Assembly: GCF_003985155.1 (NCBI RefSeq)
Contig: NZ_ML133687.1
Coordinates: forward strand, 310,001-374,000
DNA from: Rhizobium vallis
GTDB lineage: Bacteria; Pseudomonadota; Alphaproteobacteria; Rhizobiales; Rhizobiaceae
Direction of reading: 5' to 3'
Length of the DNA: 64,000 bases
Shown in pieces: positions 19,027 to 27,670 of this stretch (the first letter of the stretch is position 1; every line of letters begins with the position of its first letter). The notes beneath the pieces are model-generated. The model was not told where the DNA came from. It saw only the letters and a program-made list of their open reading frames with translations, and ran no database searches. The position numbers were made by a program, and so were the translations under genes.

Positions 19027-19836
19027 CTACACCTGTGGTTGTCTTAAAGGTTTTCTGAAAGCGTAAAACGTAAACCACGTCTCGCGCCAGGCGCCGAATG
19101 CATCCACTGGTACCAAGTCGTTAGCGTTGCCGCCACCTTGCCAGTTATTTCGGCGACCAAGAATATCATAGCCACTCAATACCTCCTCAACTGGCCCTGC
19201 ATTTTCAAACAGAGATGCTAAGCCGGCATGTGTGTACCGGAAATAATCGCCGGGCGATTCATGGTAGCGCTGCGAGAACGGGACAACTGTAATACACACA
19301 CCACCGGGCTTAAGAATGCGATAAGCATTCTCCGCTGCGATCCACGGTCGGCGAAGATGTTCGAATACGTTATTAGAATAGACGACAGCCGCAGACTCGG
19401 GCTGGCAGCCGGAACTCTGAAGGAATGACAGCGAGCAAATATCGCCACCGAAAATGTTCCGTTCCACGTCTCCCTCAAGATCATTGCCGCGATACTGGAA
19501 CTTCTGTTCGAAAAGTACTCGATTTTTTCTCCGTTCCTGTTCATCGAACTTGAAGTTACCTTGGATGCCAAGCAAATAAGTTAAATCACCGTCGCCGCTT
19601 CCGATTTCGAAAAAAAGGCCACTCGGTGTGTTCGCATCGAAAATGATCCGTCGTGCGTCGATTTCCTTGTTAATTTCAGTGTTAACTGCAACGTCTCGCT
19701 TTTCGAAAGTACCAAGACTAGCATGTTTGTCGTAAATGAGCCTCCCGTCCGCCCATTCGATGGATACGGCAGCGTCTGAACTGGCCTTCTGTCGTCGAAG
19801 GAAATGGACTGCTCGGAGAAGATCGACAAAGCTCAT
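19027..19836 (-). CDS. class I SAM-dependent methyltransferase
   Basis: 269 residues. Motif I is LFFEIGSGDGDLTYLLG at about 74-90. The later motifs include SAAVVYSNNVFEHLRRPWIA and ILKPGGVCITVVPFSQRYHE, followed by a DYFRYTHAGLASLFENAG stretch common in methyltransferases of polysaccharide loci. The start overlaps the preceding methyltransferase stop by four bases (ATGA). The target is unknown. Confidence 0.8.
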   Translation of the reverse strand: MSFVDLLRAVHFLRRQKASSDAAVSIEWADGRLIYDKHASLGTFEKRDVAVNTEINKEIDARRIIFDANTPSGLFFEIGSGDGDLTYLLGIQGNFKFDEQERRKNRVLFEQKFQYRGNDLEGDVERNIFGGDICSLSFLQSSGCQPESAAVVYSNNVFEHLRRPWIAAENAYRILKPGGVCITVVPFSQRYHESPGDYFRYTHAGLASLFENAGPVEEVLSGYDILGRRNNWQGGGNANDLVPVDAFGAWRETWFTFYAFRKPLRQPQV

Positions 19837-20684
19837 CGTTTCCGTGCTCCGAACTTGGAAAGAAGGGTCGAAATGGCATCATTTCTTTTCGGAGTTCCCG
19901 CCGATTTCGCAATAGTCCGATTTGGTTCGGGCATTTCACCGAATTTGAGAAAGAAGCGCGCCGCCATCTCTGCCGAAGCATCCGCATGCATTTGCGAATA
20001 ATACTCCTGCATTGATATCGGTCCCAGATTGCCGTCATGTGTCTTGCGGGCTGCGAAAATCAGGATCGCCTCGGGCGCCATCTCTGTGATGTATTTTCGA
20101 CCATGCGTTCGATAAAGATTTTGTTCTGCGGGCATAGCATACGGACTTTCCGCAAAGACAAACAGCGATGAGGTCAGGACTTCAAAGCCAGCCTTTTTGT
20201 AAAAGGTCCGATAAAGATCAGGACTGATTTGCCAAAACCCATGATCAAGAAAGCCATTACTTGGAGTCGCATGAACGACAACGCCTCCAATTCTTACAAG
20301 TTGTGCAATCGATCTCATTGCCGACGGTGCGTCGAATATATGTTCGAGCGTGCCGCTGTCGTAGACGACATCGAATTGCCTGCCGATTTTTTGGGGCAAA
20401 TCAGGATCGTTCAAATCTGCAATGATATCAGCCCCTTCGTAGTCAGAAATATCCAGGGCCGATATGTTGTCGAAACCTAGGTTGCGAAAAAAGCCAGCCG
20501 CCGTATCAAATGGCTGCTTGCCGATGGCCGCATCTTTTAAGTCGGGATGGGTGCTCCAGTGATGCAGAAAGTGTTCATCGCTGAAATTAAGTGTCGGCAC
20601 GCCAAGCGTTAGGCAGCTCTTTTTTTCCGCAGTCTCTTGCGCAATTCTGCTCAAGACCAATGCATCGTAAATTAACATTCCCAT
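19833..20684 (-). CDS. putative class I methyltransferase
   Basis: 283 residues. The core includes FDVVYDSGTLEHIFDAPSAM and IGGVVVHATPSNGFLDHGFW. The SAM-binding glycine motif is less canonical (SALDISDYEGADIIADLND), so binding of SAM is likely but less certain than in its neighbours. A 60-residue tail follows the core. The ATG at 20684 shares one base with the upstream stop (TGATG), indicating coupling; codons further upstream overlap the glycosyltransferase gene. Confidence 0.7.
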   Translation of the reverse strand: MGMLIYDALVLSRIAQETAEKKSCLTLGVPTLNFSDEHFLHHWSTHPDLKDAAIGKQPFDTAAGFFRNLGFDNISALDISDYEGADIIADLNDPDLPQKIGRQFDVVYDSGTLEHIFDAPSAMRSIAQLVRIGGVVVHATPSNGFLDHGFWQISPDLYRTFYKKAGFEVLTSSLFVFAESPYAMPAEQNLYRTHGRKYITEMAPEAILIFAARKTHDGNLGPISMQEYYSQMHADASAEMAARFFLKFGEMPEPNRTIAKSAGTPKRNDAISTLLSKFGARKR

Positions 20685-21985
20685 CAGCGTTTCCTCTTGG
20701 CTTCCAGCCACCGTCGAGAAGCGGCCCAGAATGCCCACCCCCCGGGGGATTGCTGCAACTCAGTTCTCTGTGCACCCGGCGGCAAATTTGTGTTTCGATC
20801 TGATGAGAAAGCCTTCGGCACTCCCGATACTGGAGTGTTGTTTGTCGCCTGTTCGGACCTGTTATCCACCGTTCGCGAGATACTCTCGAGGCATTGGCCG
20901 AGGGCGATCTCAGGATCAGGTTCAGATAGGGATTTGAGGAGAACATCGTCGGGCGAATTGATCAAAACGTCACAAAATCCCTCAATCGAATAGTCTAGGC
21001 GGTTACCGCCCACTGCCAGCAGATGATGCCGCCCAAGACGAATGTCGAGGCCTCTCGGAATAATGGCATGACGGGACATGATCCCACGGTCCGAGGTCGC
21101 GGCGATCTCGCCCAGCATCTTGTCGACCTTCTCAGCGGATATGATACTGGAGAATTCGCCCGATACAGCAGACCAATCGCTTTTGGTCGTTTCGCCATAT
21201 TGCAAAGCACGAGTTACAGCATCCGCAATATCAGACGGATTTTCATATTTGAAGAGGTAGGGCGGCGCGTGAAATCCAGCCGGAAGAATACTGGCGACAT
21301 GCTCGTTTGCAACGACCGACATACCACTGGCCCAAGCATAAGCCGCTGTCCTGCAACGACGCTCTTCCGGTGCCGGATGGAGAAAAACACGACTGTTTCT
21401 GTAGAAGAATGAGAGCGTTTCCAGATCCAGGGGAAATGGATAATCCCAATCCAACGTCAACAATGTGAAAAACTGGCGTTCCTTCGGTGTGAATGTTGCC
21501 TCAAAATGCTCTCGAAGATCGTTAATTCCGGGCAGCTCGATCTTTTTCGGCGTCGGGCATATAAAGAGGACCCGGTACATTTGTCCTGCATCGTAAAGCG
21601 CACGTACTGCGGCAAACAGCTCGGGAATACCCTTGAAAGCGACCGCGCGTGCAACGTACAAAATATCCCAAAACGGTTCAGCTGCTCGCGGCTGCAGAAA
21701 GAAATCCGGTGAGAAATTGCACGCATCTAACGGAATACGTGCAAACGGTGCGTTATCCGCCTCAATGAGATCACCATCGCCAGCCATGCTGAAATCAAAA
21801 AGCGGATCGTAGCGGAACGAATAATCGTGCCAATTATGATGCAAGCCTATGAGATAGCGCTTCTTCAGACGTTCCAAGGTGGCGCGGGTGCTAGGGGATC
21901 TGCGGACGAAATTGTCACGTTCCGGCGTGGTAAACACGACACAGCCCTTTGTGTCTCCTGCGGGTGCCTTCAGAAAACAAGCCAT
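20684..21985 (-). CDS. glycosyltransferase, group 1-like
   Basis: 433 residues. The central and C-terminal part looks like a GT-B glycosyltransferase: WDILYVARAVAFKGIPELFA, VLFICPTPKK, then FYRNSRVFLHPAPEERRCRT and AYAWASGMSVVANEHVAS. The last 80 residues are a low-complexity, proline- and polar-rich tail of unknown role. The ATG at 21985 is used; a TTG three codons upstream is unlikely. A weak GAGG site lies upstream, 15 bases after the preceding methyltransferase stop. Confidence 0.72.
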   Translation of the reverse strand: MACFLKAPAGDTKGCVVFTTPERDNFVRRSPSTRATLERLKKRYLIGLHHNWHDYSFRYDPLFDFSMAGDGDLIEADNAPFARIPLDACNFSPDFFLQPRAAEPFWDILYVARAVAFKGIPELFAAVRALYDAGQMYRVLFICPTPKKIELPGINDLREHFEATFTPKERQFFTLLTLDWDYPFPLDLETLSFFYRNSRVFLHPAPEERRCRTAAYAWASGMSVVANEHVASILPAGFHAPPYLFKYENPSDIADAVTRALQYGETTKSDWSAVSGEFSSIISAEKVDKMLGEIAATSDRGIMSRHAIIPRGLDIRLGRHHLLAVGGNRLDYSIEGFCDVLINSPDDVLLKSLSEPDPEIALGQCLESISRTVDNRSEQATNNTPVSGVPKAFSSDRNTNLPPGAQRTELQQSPGGWAFWAASRRWLEAKRKR

Positions 21986-22000
21986 ATGATTCAAAAGACC

Positions 22001-22636
22001 TCAGAAATTCAGAATATGAACCTGATCGACATCACCTGCCACCTGGTGCACATCAACTGATGTGCAGCCCGTCTTGCTCAGCAGAAGGTTATAGTGGTCG
22101 ATGGAGAAGGAACGACGTAGGTAAGGCACTTCCGCTTCACCATTTCCGACATCAAGCATACGTATTTCGACCAGATCGAAACCATCGGCCGGAGGTTGGA
22201 AGAAGCGGATCATGATCCGCGGTGCCATCTTTCGGGCAGCTGTGAGTGAGGCGCCTGGCGCCTCCAACATTTCAAGGACATGCGAATAAAGGACGATATC
22301 GGCATTGCCAAGATCGGCGGTCGGATCCTGAATATCTCGTTCGAGAAACGCGGCTTTATCGTCATCGGCGTAGCGTTCCCTTGCCGCCTCTAATAGAGAC
22401 GTCGAAAAATCGTAGCCTGTGTAACGAAGATTTAAGCCGCGTTCTCGAAAGAAGCGATAGAGATGGCCATTGCCACACCCAAAATCGGCAAGATGAAATT
22501 CCTTACCGCCAAAAATCTCGATCAATACACTAGCCATGAGATGCTTGGATCGATCCGAGGGGTGCCCAAAGCCGTCGAGATATATCTTCGCAATATTGGA
22601 ATCGAATGAAGACCAGCTTTCCTTGACGACAGACAT
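22001..22636 (-). CDS. class I SAM-dependent methyltransferase, short form
   Basis: 211 residues, consisting of little more than the methyltransferase fold. FHLADFGCGNGHLYRFFRER is motif I, YTGYDFSTSLLEAARERY supplies the acidic ribose-binding residue, and ADIVLYSHVLEMLEAPGASL follows. It starts three bases after the small frame at 22640-22888 ends. The target is unknown; the operon setting points to the glycan. Confidence 0.82.
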   Translation of the reverse strand: MSVVKESWSSFDSNIAKIYLDGFGHPSDRSKHLMASVLIEIFGGKEFHLADFGCGNGHLYRFFRERGLNLRYTGYDFSTSLLEAARERYADDDKAAFLERDIQDPTADLGNADIVLYSHVLEMLEAPGASLTAARKMAPRIMIRFFQPPADGFDLVEIRMLDVGNGEAEVPYLRRSFSIDHYNLLLSKTGCTSVDVHQVAGDVDQVHILNF

Positions 22637-22639
22637 TGG

Positions 22640-22888
22640 TTACCTCTCTTGACGTCCGGCAAGTTGCTTGAGCCTATTATATAGGCGGGTGCCGAAAATA
22701 AGACGGGCAGCACGAAACACCCATTGAGGTATTTCCAATCCGCTTGTCGTCTTGGCCGGTGTGGTCGACCCGGATACTATACGTTCGATAGGCGTTTCCC
22801 AACTGTGATACCGGAAAGACACCGGTGAAAAGATTGCGGCCGGCACCATTCTCGAGACGGTCACGTTGCCCTTTTCCGGTTCTTGCAC
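22640..22888 (-). CDS. small protein of unknown function in glycan operon
   Basis: 82 residues from a GTG at 22888, or 69 residues from an ATG at 22849. I do not recognise it. It is basic, with a C-terminal helix-like end (RLYNRLKQLAGRQER) and no clear membrane segment. It fills the only sizeable gap between the GT-B-like gene and the next methyltransferase, and ends three bases before that start, so it may be a real coupled gene or the tail of a decayed one. Confidence 0.38.
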   Translation of the reverse strand: MQEPEKGNVTVSRMVPAAIFSPVSFRYHSWETPIERIVSGSTTPAKTTSGLEIPQWVFRAARLIFGTRLYNRLKQLAGRQER

Positions 22889-22937
22889 TGTTTAGGCCTC
22901 CAGCTCAGATGGAATACCACCGCAGATTTATCGCCGA

Positions 22938-24434
22938 TTAATCGGACTTCTTAATCAGCCGAACGATATTGTCTAGTGCTGCGTCTCTCTGGGCGGCAAA
23001 AAAGCGGTTTATAATAACCGGAATGCGGTGCCGCATATGAGAAATCTCCCCGCCAAGAAGATTTTTGGTCGCGATTTTTGCGTGATCAAAATCGCAAACT
23101 TCTACAGCGACACCCATTGCTTCCAGATCGGGTGAGTAGCGGGGCGCACCCGTGATATTGACGATAAGCGGCACGACATGACGTCCTAGGGCTTCAATCA
23201 ACGTTGTCGAGAAGAATGAGACCGCCAGTTCGGACCGATCAAGAACCTCCTGCAGCGGCATCTCGCGGGCGGGGCAGAACACGATGTTCTCAAGATTACC
23301 GATCATCGCTGTTTCCTCAGCGGTGAGCGGTCCGGCGGGATGCTCCCGAACGAGAATCTCACGATCGGGCCAGGTGGTTGCACACCAGTGGACGAATTCG
23401 AGCATTCCGATCCAGGCGGCCTGCGTGATCAGAAGGGAATCCTTCTGAAGGAATACGGAAATCCCGCGCGCGACGGGATCAGCCTTTCTCTCCAAAGGTG
23501 CGATCATGTGGCTTCCTGTAACCGCGAAGGGCTGCCTCCGATTAAGAGGGCGGAGCATTCGCGCAAATTCCTCACCCCAAACACAAAACAGGTCGAACCG
23601 CATGCGACGGAAACCGTTGTGAACGACGGGCGACCAGCCCTGCTGAATGCAAATGCTCCGCACACCAGCCGATTGTGCCGCACGCGCTAGAATTTCATCG
23701 TCGGGATTGTTGCCTTCTGCGACGACAACCGTTGCTGCCGACAGCTTGCAAAGGACATCGAGGAAATGATCATACCGCCAGAGGTTTGCATCCCAGTTCG
23801 TCAGGGGGCCAAGAACTGGTGCTTGCGGCTTTATCTCGGGCGCGGTCGGAAAGCGCTCCACTCGTTTGCCCTGCGCGACGAGCTCATCTACCCAAGGCTG
23901 ATTATCGGGAACGAGCCATATCGGATCGTTGCTTGATAGTTGCATGATGGGCGAGAGATACAGGTAGAATCGTCGCGACAGGGCAAGCGCCACAACGGGA
24001 CTTTCTTCTTCGCGTCGAACATGTCTGTTCTGTTGTCGATATTGCTTCCGGCTGCCAGTGCGCCATTCATTGAGATGCTCACGAATATAGGATTTCCAAC
24101 CACTTAACGTTGTCAGCGGGTTGCGATAACGGCCCGACATGTGTTGAAACACCCAGTTCGCAACAGTCGAGATGGGTATGGCGTCGGGGTGGTCGGGCAA
24201 TGCCTCTCCGGCGGTCTGCCGATCAAAGGCCTTTCGCAGATCCGCGTCGTTGATCAGGCGGAAATAGAGTTCGATCGCGATTACCCGACCAAAATCAGCT
24301 CCCCTATACTGGAGAGCACGCAATCGGGTGCGCCTCAGAGCCGAAACATGTGCTTCGATTGCTTCAATCAGCGCCGATTGAAAACGATAGGCCGTTACAT
24401 CGACAACTTCATCACGCGCGGGCTTATCCCCCAC
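22938..24434 (-). CDS. putative GT-B capsule/nonulosonate-type glycosyltransferase
   Basis: 498 residues from the GTG at 24434, which has a GGAG site seven bases upstream; an ATG at 24458 and a GTG at 24473 would lengthen the overlap with the gmd-like gene. The C-terminal half resembles capsule or sialyl-type GT-B transferases: RSICIQQGWSPVVHNGFRRM, RFDLFCVWGEEFARML, REILVREHPAGPLTAEE and ELAVSFFSTTLIEALGRHVV. The HP motif and the serine/threonine-rich site near SFFSTTLIEA fit enzymes that use CMP-activated acids. As the cytidylyltransferase and NeuB-like genes lie just upstream, I suggest it transfers that sugar; this is inference. Confidence 0.62.
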   Translation of the reverse strand: MGDKPARDEVVDVTAYRFQSALIEAIEAHVSALRRTRLRALQYRGADFGRVIAIELYFRLINDADLRKAFDRQTAGEALPDHPDAIPISTVANWVFQHMSGRYRNPLTTLSGWKSYIREHLNEWRTGSRKQYRQQNRHVRREEESPVVALALSRRFYLYLSPIMQLSSNDPIWLVPDNQPWVDELVAQGKRVERFPTAPEIKPQAPVLGPLTNWDANLWRYDHFLDVLCKLSAATVVVAEGNNPDDEILARAAQSAGVRSICIQQGWSPVVHNGFRRMRFDLFCVWGEEFARMLRPLNRRQPFAVTGSHMIAPLERKADPVARGISVFLQKDSLLITQAAWIGMLEFVHWCATTWPDREILVREHPAGPLTAEETAMIGNLENIVFCPAREMPLQEVLDRSELAVSFFSTTLIEALGRHVVPLIVNITGAPRYSPDLEAMGVAVEVCDFDHAKIATKNLLGGEISHMRHRIPVIINRFFAAQRDAALDNIVRLIKKSD

Positions 24435-25404
24435 GTTTTTTCTCCGCGTCAATATCATGCAGAACCATTTCACGGATTAGTTCTTCAAACGATTTTCGGG
24501 CGCTCCATCCGATTTCTCGCTCGATAAAGCGCGGGTCGCCGCAGAGCGGTATGGGCTCCAGCGGCCGGAAGAATCGAGGATCCTGCTCGATGCAGCCCGC
24601 GGGGTCCAGATGGAGAACGGAGCAGGCCGTCTCGACCAATTGCCGAACGCTTCTCGCTTTGCCTGTGGCGACAACATAGTCTGCAGCAACACGATGCTGC
24701 AAGATGCTCCACATTGCTTCAACATAGTCCGGGGCATACCCCCAGTCTCGCAGGGCATCGAGGTTTCCAAGGCTGACATGCTGCTGTCGCCCGAGCGCCA
24801 CTCTTGCCAAGCCGCGCGTAACTTTGCGGGAGAGAAAAAATTGCTCCCGACGAGGTGATTCATGATTGAACAGAATGCCTGTGCAGGCGAAGCTGCCGAG
24901 AGCCGTGCGATACCGCGCGACAAGATCGGTTGCCGCAAGCTTCGCAAATCCGTAGAGAGAGCGCGGATTGCGAGCGCTCGATTCAGACTGTGGTGTCTGC
25001 AGGGGGGTGCCAAAGATCTCGGATGTGCCGGCAAGAAAGAAGCGGCTGCCGGGGCGATCAGTTAAAGCGTCGAGCAGCGCCTTGGTGCTGCCGAAGATCG
25101 CATGATAGACATCCGAGCTGCCTGTAACGTTGCTGTCAACGCGGCTGGGACCGCCGAGATGATAAGTTTCATCTGGCGCAACTGATCTGCATATACTGGA
25201 AATCTGTGTGCTGTCTCGCAGATCGGCGCCATGGACGACGATCCGCGACAGGAGCATTTGAAGATATTCCGGCATCAGCGCCTGATGTGCCAGGCGCTCA
25301 GGCCTGACAACGCCATGTACTTCGTAGCCCTTCCGCAAGAGCAGTTCAGCCAGATAGGAGCCGTCCTGACCGGTTACGCCCGTTACAAGTGCACGGATCG
25401 TCAT
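24424..25404 (-). CDS. GDP-mannose 4,6-dehydratase-like SDR (second copy)
   Basis: 326 residues of an extended SDR clearly related to Gmd but divergent. [20 protein letters not shown] is the nucleotide site, GTSEIFGTPLQTPQSES parallels the Gmd STSELYG region, YGFAKLAATDLVARY holds the catalytic Tyr/Lys, and FNHESPRREQFFLSRKVTRG matches Gmd. It lacks the RRSSSFNT stretch of the first copy and has VVRPERLAH instead, so its substrate may differ (GDP-mannose or another NDP-hexose). The ATG at 25404 lies 16 bases after the preceding stop; the long upstream open frame is not homologous. Confidence 0.82.
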   Translation of the reverse strand: MTIRALVTGVTGQDGSYLAELLLRKGYEVHGVVRPERLAHQALMPEYLQMLLSRIVVHGADLRDSTQISSICRSVAPDETYHLGGPSRVDSNVTGSSDVYHAIFGSTKALLDALTDRPGSRFFLAGTSEIFGTPLQTPQSESSARNPRSLYGFAKLAATDLVARYRTALGSFACTGILFNHESPRREQFFLSRKVTRGLARVALGRQQHVSLGNLDALRDWGYAPDYVEAMWSILQHRVAADYVVATGKARSVRQLVETACSVLHLDPAGCIEQDPRFFRPLEPIPLCGDPRFIEREIGWSARKSFEELIREMVLHDIDAEKKRGG

Positions 25405-25420
25405 GGCCAGTGTTCCCCGA

Positions 25421-27670
25421 TCACAGAGTTCCTTCCAGCCGGTCGAGCGCGATCCAGAAGCCCTCGCCGGCATTCTTGTGCCCCTGCCAGATCTCCGGAA
25501 TAAAGGAAATACCCGGGCTGAGTTCGGCCAGCCGCACACCGAGGCTGGTGAAATCAATTTCGCCTTCGCCAATCTGCAGACCTTCGCTATCCACGCCGGC
25601 CGCGTCGACGATATGCAGATGGCCGGTCACAGGCGCCAATAGCTCGACGTATTCGTCAAAAGAACGTCCCCGATGATTGGCCGCAAGTTTGGAATGCGAA
25701 ACATCGAAACAGATTCTAAGCCCGTTGGTTTTGGCAAAATCCAACGTATCTTCGGGGTCGACGAAGAGATTGCAATGCAGTTGCCCACCGAGATACCACG
25801 GGAATGGTGGCAATGTTTGCGGCATGATCTCCACGCCATCACTGTCGATGCGTAGGAGTGAGTCCGCGACGCGTTGGTAGAGCTCAGGAATACGATCCTT
25901 CGCGACGGCCTCATCGCGGGACATGCCGCCGAGACTTACAACAAGTGGTATTTTGCCTGCATTAGGAAACCAGCGCCTAAGGCTTCGTGCGGCGTCTATG
26001 GCCGATTGCAAGTGGCCTATCGAGATTTCCCGATATTCCTCGTCGTCGGCCGCCAGATTCAGAATATGATCATTTGCGAAGAGGTCTGGACTGTGGACCA
26101 CTAGCCCCGTCTGCACTTCGGCGTCAAAAAAACGATCGAGATCGGCTTCTATATCCTTGTATGAAAGATGGAATTCAATGAAATCCATCGGCAGCCCTTG
26201 ATGAAGCTGCCGCCAGTCGTGGTAACGAACGGGGATACCCCAGGGGCGTTTGAATGAAAACGCCCTCGGCCTTACGATCGCATCCTGCAAATCCGTCGGA
26301 TAGAAGAAATCGCCCACGTCGATCTGGCGGTTTGAAACTCGGCCAATAAGCTCGTTGATGCGATTGGGCTGGAGCCCTTTCCCGGGGCTGGTGATTGACA
26401 CCATCGACGCGTCAATCTTTGTACCTTCAGCTATGTCGCAAGAAGCAACGAGACTCTTGGCGAGCACTTCGCGATTCATCATTTCGCCGACGGAAGGCTC
26501 CCGAACCGCCGATGTTCCCAGAGCAGCTTCGATCTCGCGGATAGCCGTTACCATATCCTTGAACTCGCCCGGTTCGAGGCTGACCTTATGATCGTTTCCG
26601 ACCATGTTCCGATCCAGTGTGATATGCTTTTCAATGATAGAGGCACCGCGAGCGACTGCAGCAATCGGCACGGAATAGCCCCGCTCATGTCCCGAGTAGC
26701 CAACGATGGCGCCTGAGAGTTTTGCCAGCCGGTCCATATAACGAAGATGCACATCCTTGAAAGGCGCGGGATAAGTGGAATTGCAATGGAGAAGCGCAAA
26801 TTGCGCGCCTGCTCGACGCAATTCACCGACACTCTCCAGAATCTCGGCTTCGCGTGACATACCTGTCGACAAGATCATCGGCTTGCCGGTGGCCGCTACG
26901 GCGCGGAGCAACTGATGGTTGGTAAGATCAGCTGATGCAATCTTGAATGCCTCAACACCCCAAGCGGCAAGGTAGGCGACGCTACGCAGATCCCACGGGG
27001 TGCAAAGCGGTATGATGCCGCGCGAACGGGCGTAATCGAGAATCTCGCCCATTTGTTCATTCGTAAGATTGGACCGGGCGAGCACCTCAAGCGTATATTG
27101 CGCGCCGAGATCGGCGCTTGCATCGTCGGACTTGCCGCTATTTCGGTAAAGTGACTGCAGGTCCCGAAGCTGAAATTTGGCGCAATCGGCACCTGCCTCC
27201 ACCGCGCAGTCGACGAGCTGCTTTGCGATGTCTACGCTGCCATTATGGTTCACCCCGATCTCCGCGATAATGAAGCTGGGCTCGTCAGGACCAATTCTCC
27301 GTCCAGCGATTTCGAAGCCGTCATCGGTCTGCGCCAGGGCGATCGCCGTCACTTTTGCGTGCGCATCGACCAACGGTATGAATTTGACCTGACCGTTAAA
27401 CAATCCAACAAGCAGTTCGGTTGGACTGTCGTCACGCGCACTGACTGCCGAGCGATTGCAGATCGACAATACAGGTTGATCCAGCTCAATGCGCGGAGTT
27501 GCTGATATCCACCGCCGGAAATCGCCGTCCGTCAGGATACCATCCAGGTGGCCTGTGGGACTGAGGCAAAGAACAAAGCCCTTTTTGATCTTCGATATCT
27601 GGGCAAGCGCCTCGGTGATGGAGGCTTCTGAAAGCACTGCGTATTTAGAGATGTTCCGGTCGATGATCAT
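25421..27670 (-). CDS. CBS-NeuB-SAF-sugar isomerase fusion (nonulosonic acid synthase)
   Basis: 749 residues with four parts. Residues 1 to about 115 look like a CBS-domain pair (LDGILTDGDFRRW, KFIPLVDAHAKV). About 130-400 is a NeuB-type synthase that condenses phosphoenolpyruvate with an amino sugar (IIAEIGVNHNGSVDIAKQLV, FKIASADLTNHQLL, MILSTGMSREAEI, GYSGHERGYSVPIAAVARGA). About 405-465 is a SAF/antifreeze-like domain (REVLAKSLVASCDIAEG, ISPGKGLQP-type motif SITSPGKGLQPN). About 485-749 is a TIM barrel of the xylose-isomerase/AP-endonuclease-2 type (FCFDVSHSKL-like ICFDVSHSKL, GHLHIVDAAG, GEIDFTSLG). Ordinary NeuB is about 350 residues. The start overlaps the cytidylyltransferase stop (ATGA). 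Confidence 0.85.
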   Translation of the reverse strand: MIIDRNISKYAVLSEASITEALAQISKIKKGFVLCLSPTGHLDGILTDGDFRRWISATPRIELDQPVLSICNRSAVSARDDSPTELLVGLFNGQVKFIPLVDAHAKVTAIALAQTDDGFEIAGRRIGPDEPSFIIAEIGVNHNGSVDIAKQLVDCAVEAGADCAKFQLRDLQSLYRNSGKSDDASADLGAQYTLEVLARSNLTNEQMGEILDYARSRGIIPLCTPWDLRSVAYLAAWGVEAFKIASADLTNHQLLRAVAATGKPMILSTGMSREAEILESVGELRRAGAQFALLHCNSTYPAPFKDVHLRYMDRLAKLSGAIVGYSGHERGYSVPIAAVARGASIIEKHITLDRNMVGNDHKVSLEPGEFKDMVTAIREIEAALGTSAVREPSVGEMMNREVLAKSLVASCDIAEGTKIDASMVSITSPGKGLQPNRINELIGRVSNRQIDVGDFFYPTDLQDAIVRPRAFSFKRPWGIPVRYHDWRQLHQGLPMDFIEFHLSYKDIEADLDRFFDAEVQTGLVVHSPDLFANDHILNLAADDEEYREISIGHLQSAIDAARSLRRWFPNAGKIPLVVSLGGMSRDEAVAKDRIPELYQRVADSLLRIDSDGVEIMPQTLPPFPWYLGGQLHCNLFVDPEDTLDFAKTNGLRICFDVSHSKLAANHRGRSFDEYVELLAPVTGHLHIVDAAGVDSEGLQIGEGEIDFTSLGVRLAELSPGISFIPEIWQGHKNAGEGFWIALDRLEGTL

